DNA of 64,000 nt from Ideonella sp. A 288 (GCF_002198735.1 NZ_MWLO01000126.1:23138-87137), one strand, 5' to 3'. Shown: positions 43,830 through 53,836, counted from the first letter of the stretch. Notes: a model not told the origin generated them from the sequence alone. Numbers and translations are program-made.

Positions 43830-44274
43830 CCCTGCCGTCGACGGCATGTCCGAAGAGGACCGCATGGCCGCCGAGTGGGCCGCCGCGCTGGCCGAGTCCA
43901 AGCCCGAGACGGCGTCGGAGGTGACGGGCGCGGCCGAGAGCGTGAGCGCCGCAACCTTTGCCAACTTCTCGCCGACCACCCTGACCAACGGGGCGCCCGG
44001 CGCGGCCGGCAACGACCTGAACATGATCCTCGACATCCCGGTGCAATTGACCGTGGAACTGGGCCGCACGAGGATCCCGATCAAGCACATCCTGCAACTG
44101 GCCCAGGGCTCGGTGGTGGAGCTCGAGGCCATGGCCGGCGAGCCGATGGACGTGCTGGTGAACGGCTACCTGATCGCGCAGGGCGAGGTGGTGGTGGTGA
44201 ACGACAAGTTCGGCATCCGGCTGACCGACATCGTCACCCCCAGCGAACGCATGCGCCGCCTGAGCCGCACCTGA
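43822..44274 (+). CDS. fliN: Flagellar motor switch protein FliN
   Basis: A 150-residue protein with a C-terminal SpoA domain (LDIPVQLTVELGRTRIPIKHIL, DVLVNGYLIAQGEVVVVNDKFGIRLTDI). It completes the C-ring. The N-terminal 60 residues are acidic and variable. Confidence 0.95.
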   Translation: MSDPAVDGMSEEDRMAAEWAAALAESKPETASEVTGAAESVSAATFANFSPTTLTNGAPGAAGNDLNMILDIPVQLTVELGRTRIPIKHILQLAQGSVVELEAMAGEPMDVLVNGYLIAQGEVVVVNDKFGIRLTDIVTPSERMRRLSRT

Positions 44275-44288
44275 GCGGCCTGCCCTCC

Positions 44289-44654
44289 ATGAACAACGTG
44301 CTCGGTCCGCTTGCCGCCTTTGCCGCGGTGCTGGTGCTGATCCCGGTGGCGCTGTGGCTGCTCAAGCGCACGCCGCTGGGGGCGTCGGCCGCCGGCGCCG
44401 GCCACCTGCGCGTGGTGGCCGCGCTGCCGCTGGCACCCAACCAGCGCCTGCTCACCGTCGAGGTGGGCCAGGGCGACGAGCGCCGCTGGCTGGTCATCGG
44501 CGTGACGCCGGGCGGCATGCGCACGCTGCACACGATGGCGCCGCAGGCCGATGCGCCCGCCGCCGAGCCGGCCACAGGACCGTCGTTCGCGCAGTCGTTC
44601 GCGCAGGTGCTGGGACGTCCCCCGCGCCCGCCCGAGGATCCCCATGGCCGCTGA
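44289..44654 (+). CDS. fliO: Flagellar biosynthesis protein FliO
   Basis: A 121-residue protein with one N-terminal membrane helix and a short cytoplasmic domain (LRVVAALPLAPNQRLLTVEVG), which helps FliP assemble in the export gate. It overlaps fliP by 11 bases. Confidence 0.88.
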   Translation: MNNVLGPLAAFAAVLVLIPVALWLLKRTPLGASAAGAGHLRVVAALPLAPNQRLLTVEVGQGDERRWLVIGVTPGGMRTLHTMAPQADAPAAEPATGPSFAQSFAQVLGRPPRPPEDPHGR

Positions 44655-45429
44655 CCTGGGACGTTTTTTTTCGCCAGGCCGGCAGGCCTGGGCGCGTGGC
44701 CTGGCCTTGTCGGTGTTGTCGGCATCGCCGGCGCTGGCTTTAGCCCAGCAGGCCGGCCCGGCGCTGCCGCTGGTCATCGGCCAGGGCGCGGGTGGTGCCA
44801 GCTACTCGGTGCCGATCCAGACGCTGCTGTTCTTCACCGCGCTGTCCTTCCTGCCGGCGGTGCTGCTGATGATGACGGGCTTCACCCGCATCGTCATCGT
44901 GCTGTCGCTGCTGCGCCAGGCACTGGGCACGCAGGCGGCACCGCCCAACCAGGTGATCGTCGGGCTGTCGCTGTTCCTCACCTTCTTCGTCATGTCGCCC
45001 ACCATCGACCGCGTCTACGCCCAGGCCTGGGTGCCGTACGCGGCCCAGCAGATCGACGTGGCCGAGGCGCTGACGCGGGCCGAAGTGCCGATGCGCGAGT
45101 TCATGCTCAAGCAGACGCGCCAGGGCGACATGGCGCTGTTCGCCAAGCTGGCCAAGGTGGACCCGGCCGTCAAGAGCGAGGACATGCCCTTCAAGGTGCT
45201 GGTGCCGGCCTTCGTCACCAGCGAGCTGAAGAGCGCGTTCCAGATCGGCTTCCTGATCTTCATCCCCTTCCTGGTCATCGACATGGTGGTGGCCAGCGTG
45301 CTGATGAGCCTGGGCATGATGATGCTCAGCCCCGTGCTGGTGGCCCTGCCCTTCAAGCTGATGTTGTTCGTGCTGGCCGACGGCTGGAACCTGCTGATCG
45401 GCTCGCTGGCCGCCTCTTTTGCCACTTAG
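44644..45429 (+). CDS. fliP: Flagellar export gate protein FliP
   Basis: A 261-residue protein with a cleavable signal peptide (to about residue 35, ALALAQQ) and four membrane helices. Family marks are MTGFTRIVIVLSLLRQALGT and FKLMLFVLADGWNLL. It forms the core of the export channel with FliQ and FliR. Confidence 0.95.
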   Translation: MAADLGRFFSPGRQAWARGLALSVLSASPALALAQQAGPALPLVIGQGAGGASYSVPIQTLLFFTALSFLPAVLLMMTGFTRIVIVLSLLRQALGTQAAPPNQVIVGLSLFLTFFVMSPTIDRVYAQAWVPYAAQQIDVAEALTRAEVPMREFMLKQTRQGDMALFAKLAKVDPAVKSEDMPFKVLVPAFVTSELKSAFQIGFLIFIPFLVIDMVVASVLMSLGMMMLSPVLVALPFKLMLFVLADGWNLLIGSLAASFAT

Positions 45430-45444
45430 CGACGGAACACGCCC

Positions 45445-45714
45445 ATGGACTCGCAACAGGTCTTCGACATCGGCCAGCAGGGCCTGATGATGCTGCTGAT
45501 GATCGCCGCGCCGGTGCTGCTCACCGTGCTGGTGGTGGGCCTGGTGATCAGCATCTTCCAGGCGGCCACGCAGATCAACGAGGCCACGCTGAGTTTCGTG
45601 CCCAAGGTGGTGGCCGCGGTGGCCGTGCTGGCCATCGCCGGGCCCTGGATGCTGACGATGCTGGTGGATTACCTGCGCCAGACGCTGCAGTCCATCCCCA
45701 CCGTCGTCGGCTGA
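45445..45714 (+). CDS. fliQ: Flagellar export gate protein FliQ
   Basis: An 89-residue protein of two hydrophobic helices with the conserved FQAATQINEATLSFVPK segment between them. It starts 15 bases after fliP. Confidence 0.95.
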   Translation: MDSQQVFDIGQQGLMMLLMIAAPVLLTVLVVGLVISIFQAATQINEATLSFVPKVVAAVAVLAIAGPWMLTMLVDYLRQTLQSIPTVVG

Positions 45715-45738
45715 GAGGCCGAGCCCGCCGAGCCCCAC

Positions 45739-46500
45739 GTGATCACCGTCACCGAAGCCCAGTTGATGGGCTGGCTGGGCCCGCTGATCTGGCCCTTCAT
45801 CCGCGCCCTGGCGCTGCTGACCAGCCTGCCGGTGTTCAGCCAGCGCGCGGTGCCGATGCGGGTGAAGGTGAGCCTGGCCTTCTTCATCTCGCTGGCCGCG
45901 CAGGCCTCGTTGCCGCCGATGCCCGAGGTGGCGCTGGATTCGGCCGCCGCGGTGGCGATGGTGCTGCAGCAGGTGCTGATCGGCGTGGCGCTGGGCTTCT
46001 CGGTGCGGCTGGTGTTTGCGGCGGTGGAACTGGCCGGCGAGCTGATCGGCCTGCAGATGGGCCTGAACTTCGCCGGCTTCTTCGACCCCGCCACGGCGTC
46101 GATGGGCACCGCCAGCGGCAAGTTCTTCGGCACCATGGTGGCCTTCCTGTTCGTCATCATCAACGGCCACCTGGCCATCCTGATGGTGCTGGCGCGCAGC
46201 TTCGAGGCCTTCCCGGTGGGCCCCGAGCCCTTCGCCTTCCTGTGGCGCACGCAGCCGCAGACCTGGGGTGCCGAGATCTTCTCTCTGGGCCTGTGGATCG
46301 CGCTGCCCTTGGTGGGCATGCTGCTGTTCGTCAACCTGGTGCTGGGCGTCATCGCCCGCGTCGCCCCGCAGATCAATGTCTTCGCCGTCGGCTTCCCGGT
46401 GACCCTGGGCGTGGGCCTGATCGGCATGCTGCTCACCCTGCCGCTGATGCAACAGCCCTTCACGATGGCGCTGGAGGGAATGATGGCGCGGTTCCAGTGA
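45739..46500 (+). CDS. fliR: Flagellar export gate protein FliR
   Basis: A 253-residue polytopic membrane protein from a GTG start. Helices run throughout, and family segments include GLQMGLNFAGFFDPAT and NVFAVGFPVTLGVGL. It is the last gene of the fliF-fliR run; no flhB follows. Confidence 0.94.
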   Translation: MITVTEAQLMGWLGPLIWPFIRALALLTSLPVFSQRAVPMRVKVSLAFFISLAAQASLPPMPEVALDSAAAVAMVLQQVLIGVALGFSVRLVFAAVELAGELIGLQMGLNFAGFFDPATASMGTASGKFFGTMVAFLFVIINGHLAILMVLARSFEAFPVGPEPFAFLWRTQPQTWGAEIFSLGLWIALPLVGMLLFVNLVLGVIARVAPQINVFAVGFPVTLGVGLIGMLLTLPLMQQPFTMALEGMMARFQ

Positions 46501-46641
46501 CGGCACGCCACGGCCGGCGGCGCCGGATGCGACGCACGGCGGCCGCGCACTGCGCCACGGGCCGTCTTGCGGCCGCACCTGCCGGCGGGTAGAGTGCCGC
46601 TGCGGCCGGTGCGTGGCCGCACACCTCGCTCGGGAGACCCC

Positions 46642-47967
46642 ATGGTGATGACCGTCGACGCCTGGAAGACGCTCAGCTCGCGCCCGTTCATCCGCAGTGA
46701 AGGTGTCAAGCGCATCGACCGGGCGCTGCGGGCCTGGTGGCTTCACGGCGCCTGGGGTCATCGCACCGAACTGCTCGCACTGAAATCGGCCATCGACGAC
46801 TGGGTCAAGTCCAAGGGACTGCGCCCCGACGGCACGATCAAGAGCGAGCGCGGGCCGGCCGTGGCGCAGTTGCTGGGTGAGGTGGAGCACGACCTGCGCC
46901 GCCGCGACATGGTGGTGGCGCTGTGGTCGTTCAACAACTGGGCGGGCGTCAATCTGGGCATGGACGCGCGCATCAAGGCCTGCCGCGACGCCATCGACGT
47001 GCTGTGGCAGCGCGTGGCCAATGCCGGCATCGACCCGTCGCAAAGCGTCAAGGGCATCTTCGCGGCGCCGGAGTATTTCTGCGCGGCCCCGGGCGCCGGC
47101 CGCATCGTCGGCGGCCATCGCGTGCGTCGCACCGTCACCGCCAATGAGAAGGCGGCGTTCGTGCAGACCTTCCGCGGCATCAGCAAGGCCGCACCCGGCG
47201 TGCTGATCGTGCCCGGCAGCGTGGCCTGGGCCGAGCCCGCGAACCCGTCCGAGTACGCTCAGTGGCAGCAGTTGAAGCGGCAGATCGCCGAGGTGGAAGA
47301 CCCGTCGAACTACAACGCGCCCAAGGCGCGGGTGATGGACGGGCAGACGGCAAGCTTCGGCGCGATGCAGCACCAGGTGCCCGACTGGGACGCGAAGAAG
47401 AAGCTGGCACTGGCACCCGGCCCGAAGCTGGTGATGCACAACACCGCGGTCGCGTTGCTCGACGGCGACGTGCGTTACGAGTATCACAAGCACTCCGACT
47501 ACTTCGAGGCCGTCAACGAAGACCTCGGCCCGCAGCGCATGGTGTTCCTGCCCGGCGCCGGCCCCGGCATCAAGACCATCGGCGGCCTGACCTTCGGTTT
47601 CGAGATCTGCCTGGACCACAACATCGGCTTCCTGTCGGACCGCGCCAAAGGCCCCCAGATCGGCCTGTCGGACCGCCGCGCCGCGCCGACCCTCGGTCGC
47701 GAGTTCCACATCGTCGTCTCGGACTCGGTGGGCAACGCCCCGGCGCACATGGCCCTGGCGCCCGGCGGCTTCTTCGTCCACGCCTCGACCAATCCCACCA
47801 TGACGGGCGTGTGGCACCGTGTGCCGGGTGGGGCCGTAGAGCCCGTGCCCGCCGAGCAGCCGGTTGAAACCTTCCTGGGTGCCCCGCTGCGCCTGTTCCG
47901 CATCAGCCAGTACGCACCGGAGGTGAAGAGCCCCGCGCGCAAGTACGTGCCGGAGGCCTGGCGCTGA
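46642..47967 (+). CDS. Nitrilase-superfamily-like hydrolase with extra N-terminal region
   Basis: A 441-residue protein. The Glu-Lys-Cys triad of carbon-nitrogen hydrolases is present in order: E144 in FAAPEYF, K283 in YEYHKHSD, and C323 in FGFEICLDHN. The 100 residues ahead of this (ALRAWWLHGAWGHRTELLAL) are not part of a normal nitrilase. There is no signal peptide. GGGAG lies six bases before the ATG. Family members cut nitriles, amides or acyl bonds; the substrate is not apparent. It stands alone downstream of the flagellar genes, with a lipoprotein gene 55 bases after it. Confidence 0.6.
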   Translation: MVMTVDAWKTLSSRPFIRSEGVKRIDRALRAWWLHGAWGHRTELLALKSAIDDWVKSKGLRPDGTIKSERGPAVAQLLGEVEHDLRRRDMVVALWSFNNWAGVNLGMDARIKACRDAIDVLWQRVANAGIDPSQSVKGIFAAPEYFCAAPGAGRIVGGHRVRRTVTANEKAAFVQTFRGISKAAPGVLIVPGSVAWAEPANPSEYAQWQQLKRQIAEVEDPSNYNAPKARVMDGQTASFGAMQHQVPDWDAKKKLALAPGPKLVMHNTAVALLDGDVRYEYHKHSDYFEAVNEDLGPQRMVFLPGAGPGIKTIGGLTFGFEICLDHNIGFLSDRAKGPQIGLSDRRAAPTLGREFHIVVSDSVGNAPAHMALAPGGFFVHASTNPTMTGVWHRVPGGAVEPVPAEQPVETFLGAPLRLFRISQYAPEVKSPARKYVPEAWR

Positions 47968-48022
47968 GGCGGCAGACGTCTTCAACACCCTGGGCGTCGG
48001 CCGACCATTCCGAGAGTTCCCG

Positions 48023-48811
48023 TTGACCAGGGTGGTGGCTGGGTCCAGTATCGCGGTCTTGGCCGCCCCAGCTGCATGGCATTGGACGCAGTTGTCGTCA
48101 TTGGCCTTGCTGGCCGCCTGTGGCGGTGGCAGTGGTGACGAGACGCTGGATTCGGCACTCAACGAGTGTCAGCCACGACAGCTCATGTCGCTGGAAGTGG
48201 GCTCCAGCTACCAGGTGCGAATGACCCAGGAAGGATTCCCTGACGCCACTGTCACGATCGAATCGATCGTTGCGCCGGCTGTGCCGTTCGCCGGCAAGCC
48301 ACTCACCCGACAGATCGTCTCTTGGACCAGCGTCTTCCCAGGCGGCTCGAGGTCACTCATCGATCGACAAGTGTCGACATCGTACGTGGAGCGCGCTGAA
48401 CGCGGCTTGGTCCGCGAACTGGGGCGCGACCACGAGCAATCGGGCGACTTCGGATCCGGTCGATCCGTGCGAACCGTCTTCGACCCTGCGATCGTGGACG
48501 CCAGCTTCACGCTCGCACGGGGTCAGTCCTTGACGCGGACAACACGCGGTCTGGTGACAACCACAGGGTCCACTGCCACCCCCAGCCCTTTCGAGCAGGT
48601 CGATACGGTCCGCTTCGAGGACCGGGTGAGCTTGACCATCAACGGAAAGACCTACGACACCTGCCGGTTCGCGGTCGCGCAAGAGGGTGAAGTGTCGAGC
48701 CGGTCATGGCACCACGTAGGGACGGGCATACCGATCCGCATCGAAAACTACGGGGCGCCTCCCAGATCGCTGGAGATGCGCCTGCTCGTCGTGAACGGCG
48801 AGGAGATCTAG
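48023..48811 (+). CDS. Predicted lipoprotein, unknown function
   Basis: About 262 residues. A hydrophobic leader ends in ALLAAC^GGG (Cys33), a lipobox. The mature part is beta-rich and contains two further Cys. The start is uncertain: TTG at 48023 or GTG at 48032 or 48035. No family is recognised. It may pair with the nitrilase-like gene upstream. Confidence 0.55.
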   Translation: MTRVVAGSSIAVLAAPAAWHWTQLSSLALLAACGGGSGDETLDSALNECQPRQLMSLEVGSSYQVRMTQEGFPDATVTIESIVAPAVPFAGKPLTRQIVSWTSVFPGGSRSLIDRQVSTSYVERAERGLVRELGRDHEQSGDFGSGRSVRTVFDPAIVDASFTLARGQSLTRTTRGLVTTTGSTATPSPFEQVDTVRFEDRVSLTINGKTYDTCRFAVAQEGEVSSRSWHHVGTGIPIRIENYGAPPRSLEMRLLVVNGEEI

Positions 48812-49037
48812 CGTGCTGCGCAGTTCAGGTCTGTACTGATTGCCAAGCTTCCTGGGCTCCTGGGGCACCGGCCTTCGGATCCCAACGTGACCGGCAGCAA
48901 ACGACCCGTCGGCGACATACGTCGCCCTGATCTCGCTGCCCTGAAGCTGCCGGTCTAGCACCCTCGCAATCACGCACAGGAGGCCCCGCTGCGGAGGGCA
49001 CACGTCGGCGGACAGCCCTCGGGGCGATTGAGACGCG

Positions 49038-50591
49038 ATGCACGGCTTGAGACCGTGCGGGATCACCCCTTTGGGAGCCCATCGTGCACGCCACCGGCCG
49101 GCAGTCCCTTGCGGGGCGGACGGCGCCGGGCGGCGCCCGCTCCACTACGAACGCCACCGCCCCGAGCAAACCGCGCTGTACCGCCTGGTGCAGCAGCACG
49201 CGGCCAGCTTCATCGCGCACCCCGAGGTCAGCACCGACGCCGAGCTGCCTCGATTCGTCAAGGACGAGTTCGACGCCTTCCTTGAGTGCAGCATCCTGGC
49301 GCACGCCTTCCTCAGGCTGCACTGCGGCGAGTGCGGCCACGACAAGCTGCTGGCCTTCAGCTGCAAGCGCCGCGGGTTCTGCCCTTCGTGGGGAGCGCGG
49401 CGCATGTCGCAGACGGCGGCCCACCTGGTCGATCACGTCATCCCCCACGTGCCAGTGCGCCAGTGGGTGCTGTCGCTGCCGATCCCACTGCGCGTGCTAC
49501 TGGCCGCGCAGCCGGAGCTCGTCACGCCGGTGCTGCAGGTGGTGCAGCGTGTGATCACGCGCCAGCTGCTGGACTAAGCCGGGCTCCGCGCCGACGAAGG
49601 CCAGGGCGGCGCCGTCACGCTGATCCAGCGCGTCGGGTCGGCCGCCAACCTCAACGTCCACCTGCACTGACTGGTGCTGGATGGGGTGTACCGCTGCGGT
49701 GCCGATGGCGCTCCCACCTTCATCGAGGCGGCTGCGCCCACCGACGACGAACTGCACGCGCTGCTTCAGACGGCCATCACCCGGTTGATGGAGATGCTCA
49801 CGCGCCGGGGCGTGCTGGTTGAGGAGATGGGGCAGATCTGGCTGGCCGAGCCGGATGCCGACGGCGAGGAGGCGCGCACGCTGCGGACGCTGCAGGCGGC
49901 GGCCGTTACTCATCGCATCGCCTTCGGCCCGCGCGCCGGGCAGAAGGTGCTGACGCTGCGAGGAGCGATGCCGCGCGAGGACTGGGCGCAGCAGCCGCTG
50001 TGCGCCGACATCGACGGATTCAGCCTGCATGCCGCGGAGCGGGTCGAAGCACACGACCGCAAGCGGCTGGAGCAGTTGTGCCGCTACATCACGCGGCCGA
50101 CTCTTTCCGACCAACGCGTGCAGCTCAACGCCGCCGGCCAGGTGGAGCTCAAACTCAAGACGCCGTGGCGCGACGGAACGACCCACCTGGTCATAAGCCC
50201 GCTGGAGTTCATGCAGCGGTTGGCGGCACTGGTGCCGCGGCCGCGGCTGCACCTCATCAGGTTCCACGGGGTGATGGCGCCGAACGCGAAGCTGAGGCCG
50301 CTGGTGGTGCCGCAGGGACCGGAGATGCGAGACCAGGCCACCGAAGCCGCAGTTGCCGCCGAGTGTGAACTCGAGCCGGTCCAGGCCATGCCGCACCGCA
50401 TCAGTTGGGCGCGGCTGCTCAAGCGCGTTTTCGACATCGACCTGGACACCCGCCCGAACTGCGGCGGCGGGGAACTGAAGATCATCGCGACCATCCTCGA
50501 GCGGCCGGTGATCGAGAAGATCCTCACCCACCGGGGGCTGGACCCGCAGCCACCGCCTCGGGGGCGGGCGCGCGAGGTGGTGCAGGACTGA
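49038..50591 (+). pseudogene. IS91-family transposase, inactivated by two in-frame stops
   Basis: One frame runs from 49038 to 50591 with stops at 49575-49577 (TAA) and 49668-49670 (TGA). The N-terminal part has the IS91 zinc region (CGECGHDKLL, CKRRGFCPSWGARRM), but the last expected Cys of CPSC is Trp. After the stops come the HLH/LVLDGVY region (interrupted between HLH and LVL) and the Y2-type second half (WRDGTTHLVISPLEFMQRLAALVPRPR, IRFHGVMAPNA). The element is dead and its ends could not be located. A second piece lies at 54448-54672. Confidence 0.85.
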
Positions 50592-50996
50592 AGCCGGATG
50601 TGCCGCGCCAGCCGTCAGAAGAACCTCGCATGAGGCTGCCCTGCCAGCGGCAGCCAGGGTGGCACTGCGCCGCTTGTCGGCTCGATGTCGACGGACCCAA
50701 GGTCAACCCTGATATCGCGGCCGCACGAGGACACCGTGAAACGTCGGGCGCCTGCCGAATCGGGCAACGGCAACGGCCTGGGCGCAAGTTCCGCCGGTTC
50801 CAAGCCCTCTGGACCAGCACTGGTTGGCTGGCCAGGAGGCCCGAGGCCGTTTGAAAATCCTATGCGCCGAGAGCTACGCCCGCATGGTCCAGACCTTCCA
50901 GCCGCAGCCGCTGCCCGCCGCGGTGACGCACTAGCTGGCCGCGGAGCGGGCCGTGGTGGATGGCGGCCACCGCCTCGCACTCAGCCCGGCCGAACG
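50592..50996. other. Gene-poor stretch with a possible ORF remnant
   Basis: No complete gene. From about 50850 one plus-strand frame reads ILCAESYARMVQTFQPQPLP, a stop, then LAAERAVVDGGHRLALSPAER up to the start of the next gene, which looks like a decayed coding sequence. Confidence 0.3.
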
Positions 50997-51281
50997 ATGA
51001 ACGCCTCCGGCCACCCGGCGCTGGTGCTGGTGCTGGTGGGCTGGGCGGCGTACGCGTCCGCCGCAGCGGGCGCGGCAACACCGTTGCCGCTGACGCGCTG
51101 GGTTCTTCCGGCTATTGCGGCGGTGCTGCTCGGCCGGGCCTTCGGCTTCGCCTGGATCAAGCCGATGTTTCCTGGCAATTCAGAGCGGTTCTGGCGGGTT
51201 TCTTCGGCCCTGTGCCTCGCGTTGGGCGCGCTCTACGCCTGGGGCTCGGTGGCCATCTGGGAGCGCCTGGGGCCCACGTGA
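50997..51281 (+). CDS. Small membrane protein
   Basis: A 94-residue protein with three hydrophobic segments (HPALVLVLVGWAAYASAAAG; WVLPAIAAVLLGRAFG; SALCLALGALYAWGSVAIW). The initial ATG overlaps the stop of the upstream remnant frame. Function unknown. Confidence 0.55.
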   Translation: MNASGHPALVLVLVGWAAYASAAAGAATPLPLTRWVLPAIAAVLLGRAFGFAWIKPMFPGNSERFWRVSSALCLALGALYAWGSVAIWERLGPT

Positions 51282-51347
51282 GGACGACATGAGAACCGCG
51301 GCAATCTGGCTTGAGGGAATGCACCTCGCGAGCCACGGCCTGGCCCG

Positions 51348-53543
51348 CTAGATGATGCGAAACGCGTGATCGATCTCGGTACCGTTCACGTTCAGGTACA
51401 CATCGATGACAACGTCGACAGCGGGCAAGGTGACCGGAACCGAGACGATGGTCGTCGACTGCCCGCCATCGAGTGACGGGAAGGTGGCGTCGACCACATC
51501 GATCAGGCCACCGCCGTTCTGGTAGCTCATGGAGAACACCACCTGGAAGTCATCGGACGGCGCGTTGCCGTCGTTGCTCACACCGATGTGCAATTCAATC
51601 GGTGTGTTGCGCGGGAAACCCGGCGAGCTCGATGAGATCGGGGGATCCAGATGCAGGTCGGCCACCTGCGGCGCCGGTGCCTTGACCGTGCGGAAGGCAA
51701 ACCAGTTCGCAAACCCCGACGAAGCCGTGCTGTTGATCGACTCGACCTTCCAAAGGTAGTTGGTCTCATGCTCGAGCACCACCGGGCAGGCGAGCTGGGT
51801 GCTGTTGCTCGTAGCATCGATCAGGTTGCCCCCGCCGTTGTCACGCCGGGCGACCAGGTGATAGGAGGTGGCGGCGTTCTCCAGTCCGGCGCTGGGGTCT
51901 TGCCACTTGAACAGCGGCTGGACTGCCACGCCGGTGGCGTTGTCCACTGGATCAATGAGCACCGGACGCGCGGGCCTCGCCTTCTTGACCTTGATGGACT
52001 TCGATGGCTCGCCCGTCTTGCCGCACAGCGTCAGCGTGGCAAACACGCTCTCGCCCGTCTTCAACGCCTTGGTGAACGCCACCGTGCTGAGCGCGAGGTT
52101 GCCCAGCGCGATGGTCGACCCGCGCCACTGGTTGTTGACGAAGAGGTCGATGAGTGCACCGGCATGCGCGCAATTCAGGTTCACGTACTTGCTGCCGGCT
52201 TCGACAGGTTCGATGACCTCCGGCGGTGGCGGCGCGCTGGCACTGACCACCGCAAACGGGCCGAACTTCTGCCAGCCACCACCACAGCCCTGAACATTGA
52301 CGCTGATTTCCTCACCCGCCACGAGGCTCGGGCTGACGGGAATGAGTCTCTCGAATCCGACGAGGTTGTGGTACGCGCTGATCTGTTGCCCGGCCTTGTT
52401 GCTGATGAACACCAGGTAGTTGCCCGAACTGCCAAAGACCTTCACGAAGACATGCCCGGCACAGGCGAAGAGATCACTGACCTTCACGTCCTGGGGCGCT
52501 GTCGTCCCCGTGCTCACCGTCCTCTTGCCATCGGGGCCGTCCTTCTTGCACAGCCTCATGTGAGCCGTGAGCTTGCCGCCGGCGGGCAGCGGCGTCACGT
52601 TGAAGGTGAAGCTGTTGTTCGCTGCGTCGGTCTGCCCGATCTCCGTGCCGTCAAGGGCGATCACAACCCGAGCACCGGGGATGAGCTGGCTCAGCGTGAG
52701 GTAGGTGGTGCCGGGGCAGGGCACGCCGACAAACTGCGGCGCCCACAGCGCCGCAACACCCTGTACCGTGAGCGAAGCCTTGGACGAAGCCGCTTCGAGC
52801 GCGGGGCTCTCCTTCTTGCACTTGAAGCCCTGGCGGACCTCGATGACGTCGTTCTTCTTCAGCTCTGCGATGGCGCGCCACTCGCGACTCCCGGCAAAGG
52901 TCCAGGTCTTCTCGAGTACGCCGTTGCGGTAGAACTCGACAAATGCCCCGTCGAGCACCTTGCTCACCGTGAGGGTTGTCTGGCACTCGATTAGCGGTCC
53001 CTCGATCACCGGTGTCGGCAGGGGCGACGGTTGCGCAACCGCCTTGGGTGTGGTTTGTGACTGCGTGCTGTTGTTGCAGCTGGTCTGCTTCAAGCTCATG
53101 CCAGCGCCGACCTGCAGTGTGGGGTCGTAAGTGAAGGCGGCGACGCCGCTCACCACCTCGGCCGAACCCACAACCTGGTTACCGATCTTGCCTTGCAGCA
53201 CCGCCCCCGGTGCACCGCCAGTGGCCCAGAGCCTGCGTGCGCATCCATACAGCTTGCTCTGCAAGGTGACCGCCGACATCTGAACCGGCGCGTCTTGTAC
53301 CGTGATGGGCAGGCTGTCGCCGCTCGTATCGCTGCCCATGGATTGGCGGGCTGTCACGACATCGTTGGCGTTGAGCGTCGCGCCGATCGCATAGACGCCG
53401 TCGGCTGCCTTGCTGACATGCGTGGCAGCCTTGACGCCATTGACCACGACGATGACGTTGGCGCCGGCAATGTTGCCGCGAATCTGGACCTTGGTGCTGC
53501 AGCGGCTGAGCGGGCCCACGGCCTCGGGGGCAAGGAGTTTCAT
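51348..53543 (-). CDS. Large repeat protein with Ig-like units and a CARDB-like end
   Basis: A 731-residue protein. Five or so units of about 90-100 residues carry paired Cys and phrases such as LIECQTTLTVSKVLDGAFVEFY and LNCAHAGALIDLFVNN, each probably a beta-sandwich. A fibronectin-III-like part (RPVLIDPVDNATGVAVQPLFKWQD) and a CARDB-like domain (PIELHIGVSNDGNAPSDDFQ) follow. No signal peptide is visible at the chosen ATG (53543, GGAG upstream), so the export route is unclear; perhaps it is cytoplasmic or loaded by another system. Base use is less GC-rich than the flagellar genes, suggesting later acquisition. Confidence 0.65.
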   Translation of the reverse strand: MKLLAPEAVGPLSRCSTKVQIRGNIAGANVIVVVNGVKAATHVSKAADGVYAIGATLNANDVVTARQSMGSDTSGDSLPITVQDAPVQMSAVTLQSKLYGCARRLWATGGAPGAVLQGKIGNQVVGSAEVVSGVAAFTYDPTLQVGAGMSLKQTSCNNSTQSQTTPKAVAQPSPLPTPVIEGPLIECQTTLTVSKVLDGAFVEFYRNGVLEKTWTFAGSREWRAIAELKKNDVIEVRQGFKCKKESPALEAASSKASLTVQGVAALWAPQFVGVPCPGTTYLTLSQLIPGARVVIALDGTEIGQTDAANNSFTFNVTPLPAGGKLTAHMRLCKKDGPDGKRTVSTGTTAPQDVKVSDLFACAGHVFVKVFGSSGNYLVFISNKAGQQISAYHNLVGFERLIPVSPSLVAGEEISVNVQGCGGGWQKFGPFAVVSASAPPPPEVIEPVEAGSKYVNLNCAHAGALIDLFVNNQWRGSTIALGNLALSTVAFTKALKTGESVFATLTLCGKTGEPSKSIKVKKARPARPVLIDPVDNATGVAVQPLFKWQDPSAGLENAATSYHLVARRDNGGGNLIDATSNSTQLACPVVLEHETNYLWKVESINSTASSGFANWFAFRTVKAPAPQVADLHLDPPISSSSPGFPRNTPIELHIGVSNDGNAPSDDFQVVFSMSYQNGGGLIDVVDATFPSLDGGQSTTIVSVPVTLPAVDVVIDVYLNVNGTEIDHAFRII

Positions 53544-53836
53544 CTCGGGTCTCCACAGGGTTGGTCTCGAGCCTGCGGATTGCAGGAGCGGACGATGCTG
53601 TGTGAACACGCGTGTGCGAGCAAGCACACCAAGGCCACGAGTTAGGGATGGCGGTTACATCGCGGATCGGTAGTGTCCGCGCGCAGGGCGCAGCGCGGGG
53701 CTGGCGAGGCTTGGCCCATCGCGTGTCCTGCAGACGTTAAAGCCGGTCGCCGCGTTGCAGGTCGACGGTCGGTGGAGGCCCGTGCGCGGACGCGCCGGCA
53801 ACGGCAGCGCCCTTCAGCCCGGCGGGAGGCCCGCCG
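53544..53836. other. Gene-free gap
   Basis: Nothing supported: no conserved ORF, no clear hairpin with a T-run. It should contain the promoter of the minus-strand repeat protein. Confidence 0.4.

Noticed and set aside
44740..48162. A 1,140-codon minus-strand open frame rich in His and Gln
   Set aside because: It lies opposite fliP, fliQ, fliR and the nitrilase-like gene, all with clear motifs; the composition is that of a shadow frame.
48704..49066. A 120-codon minus-strand frame after the lipoprotein gene
   Set aside because: It overlaps the lipoprotein and transposase regions, with no ribosome site or recognisable content.
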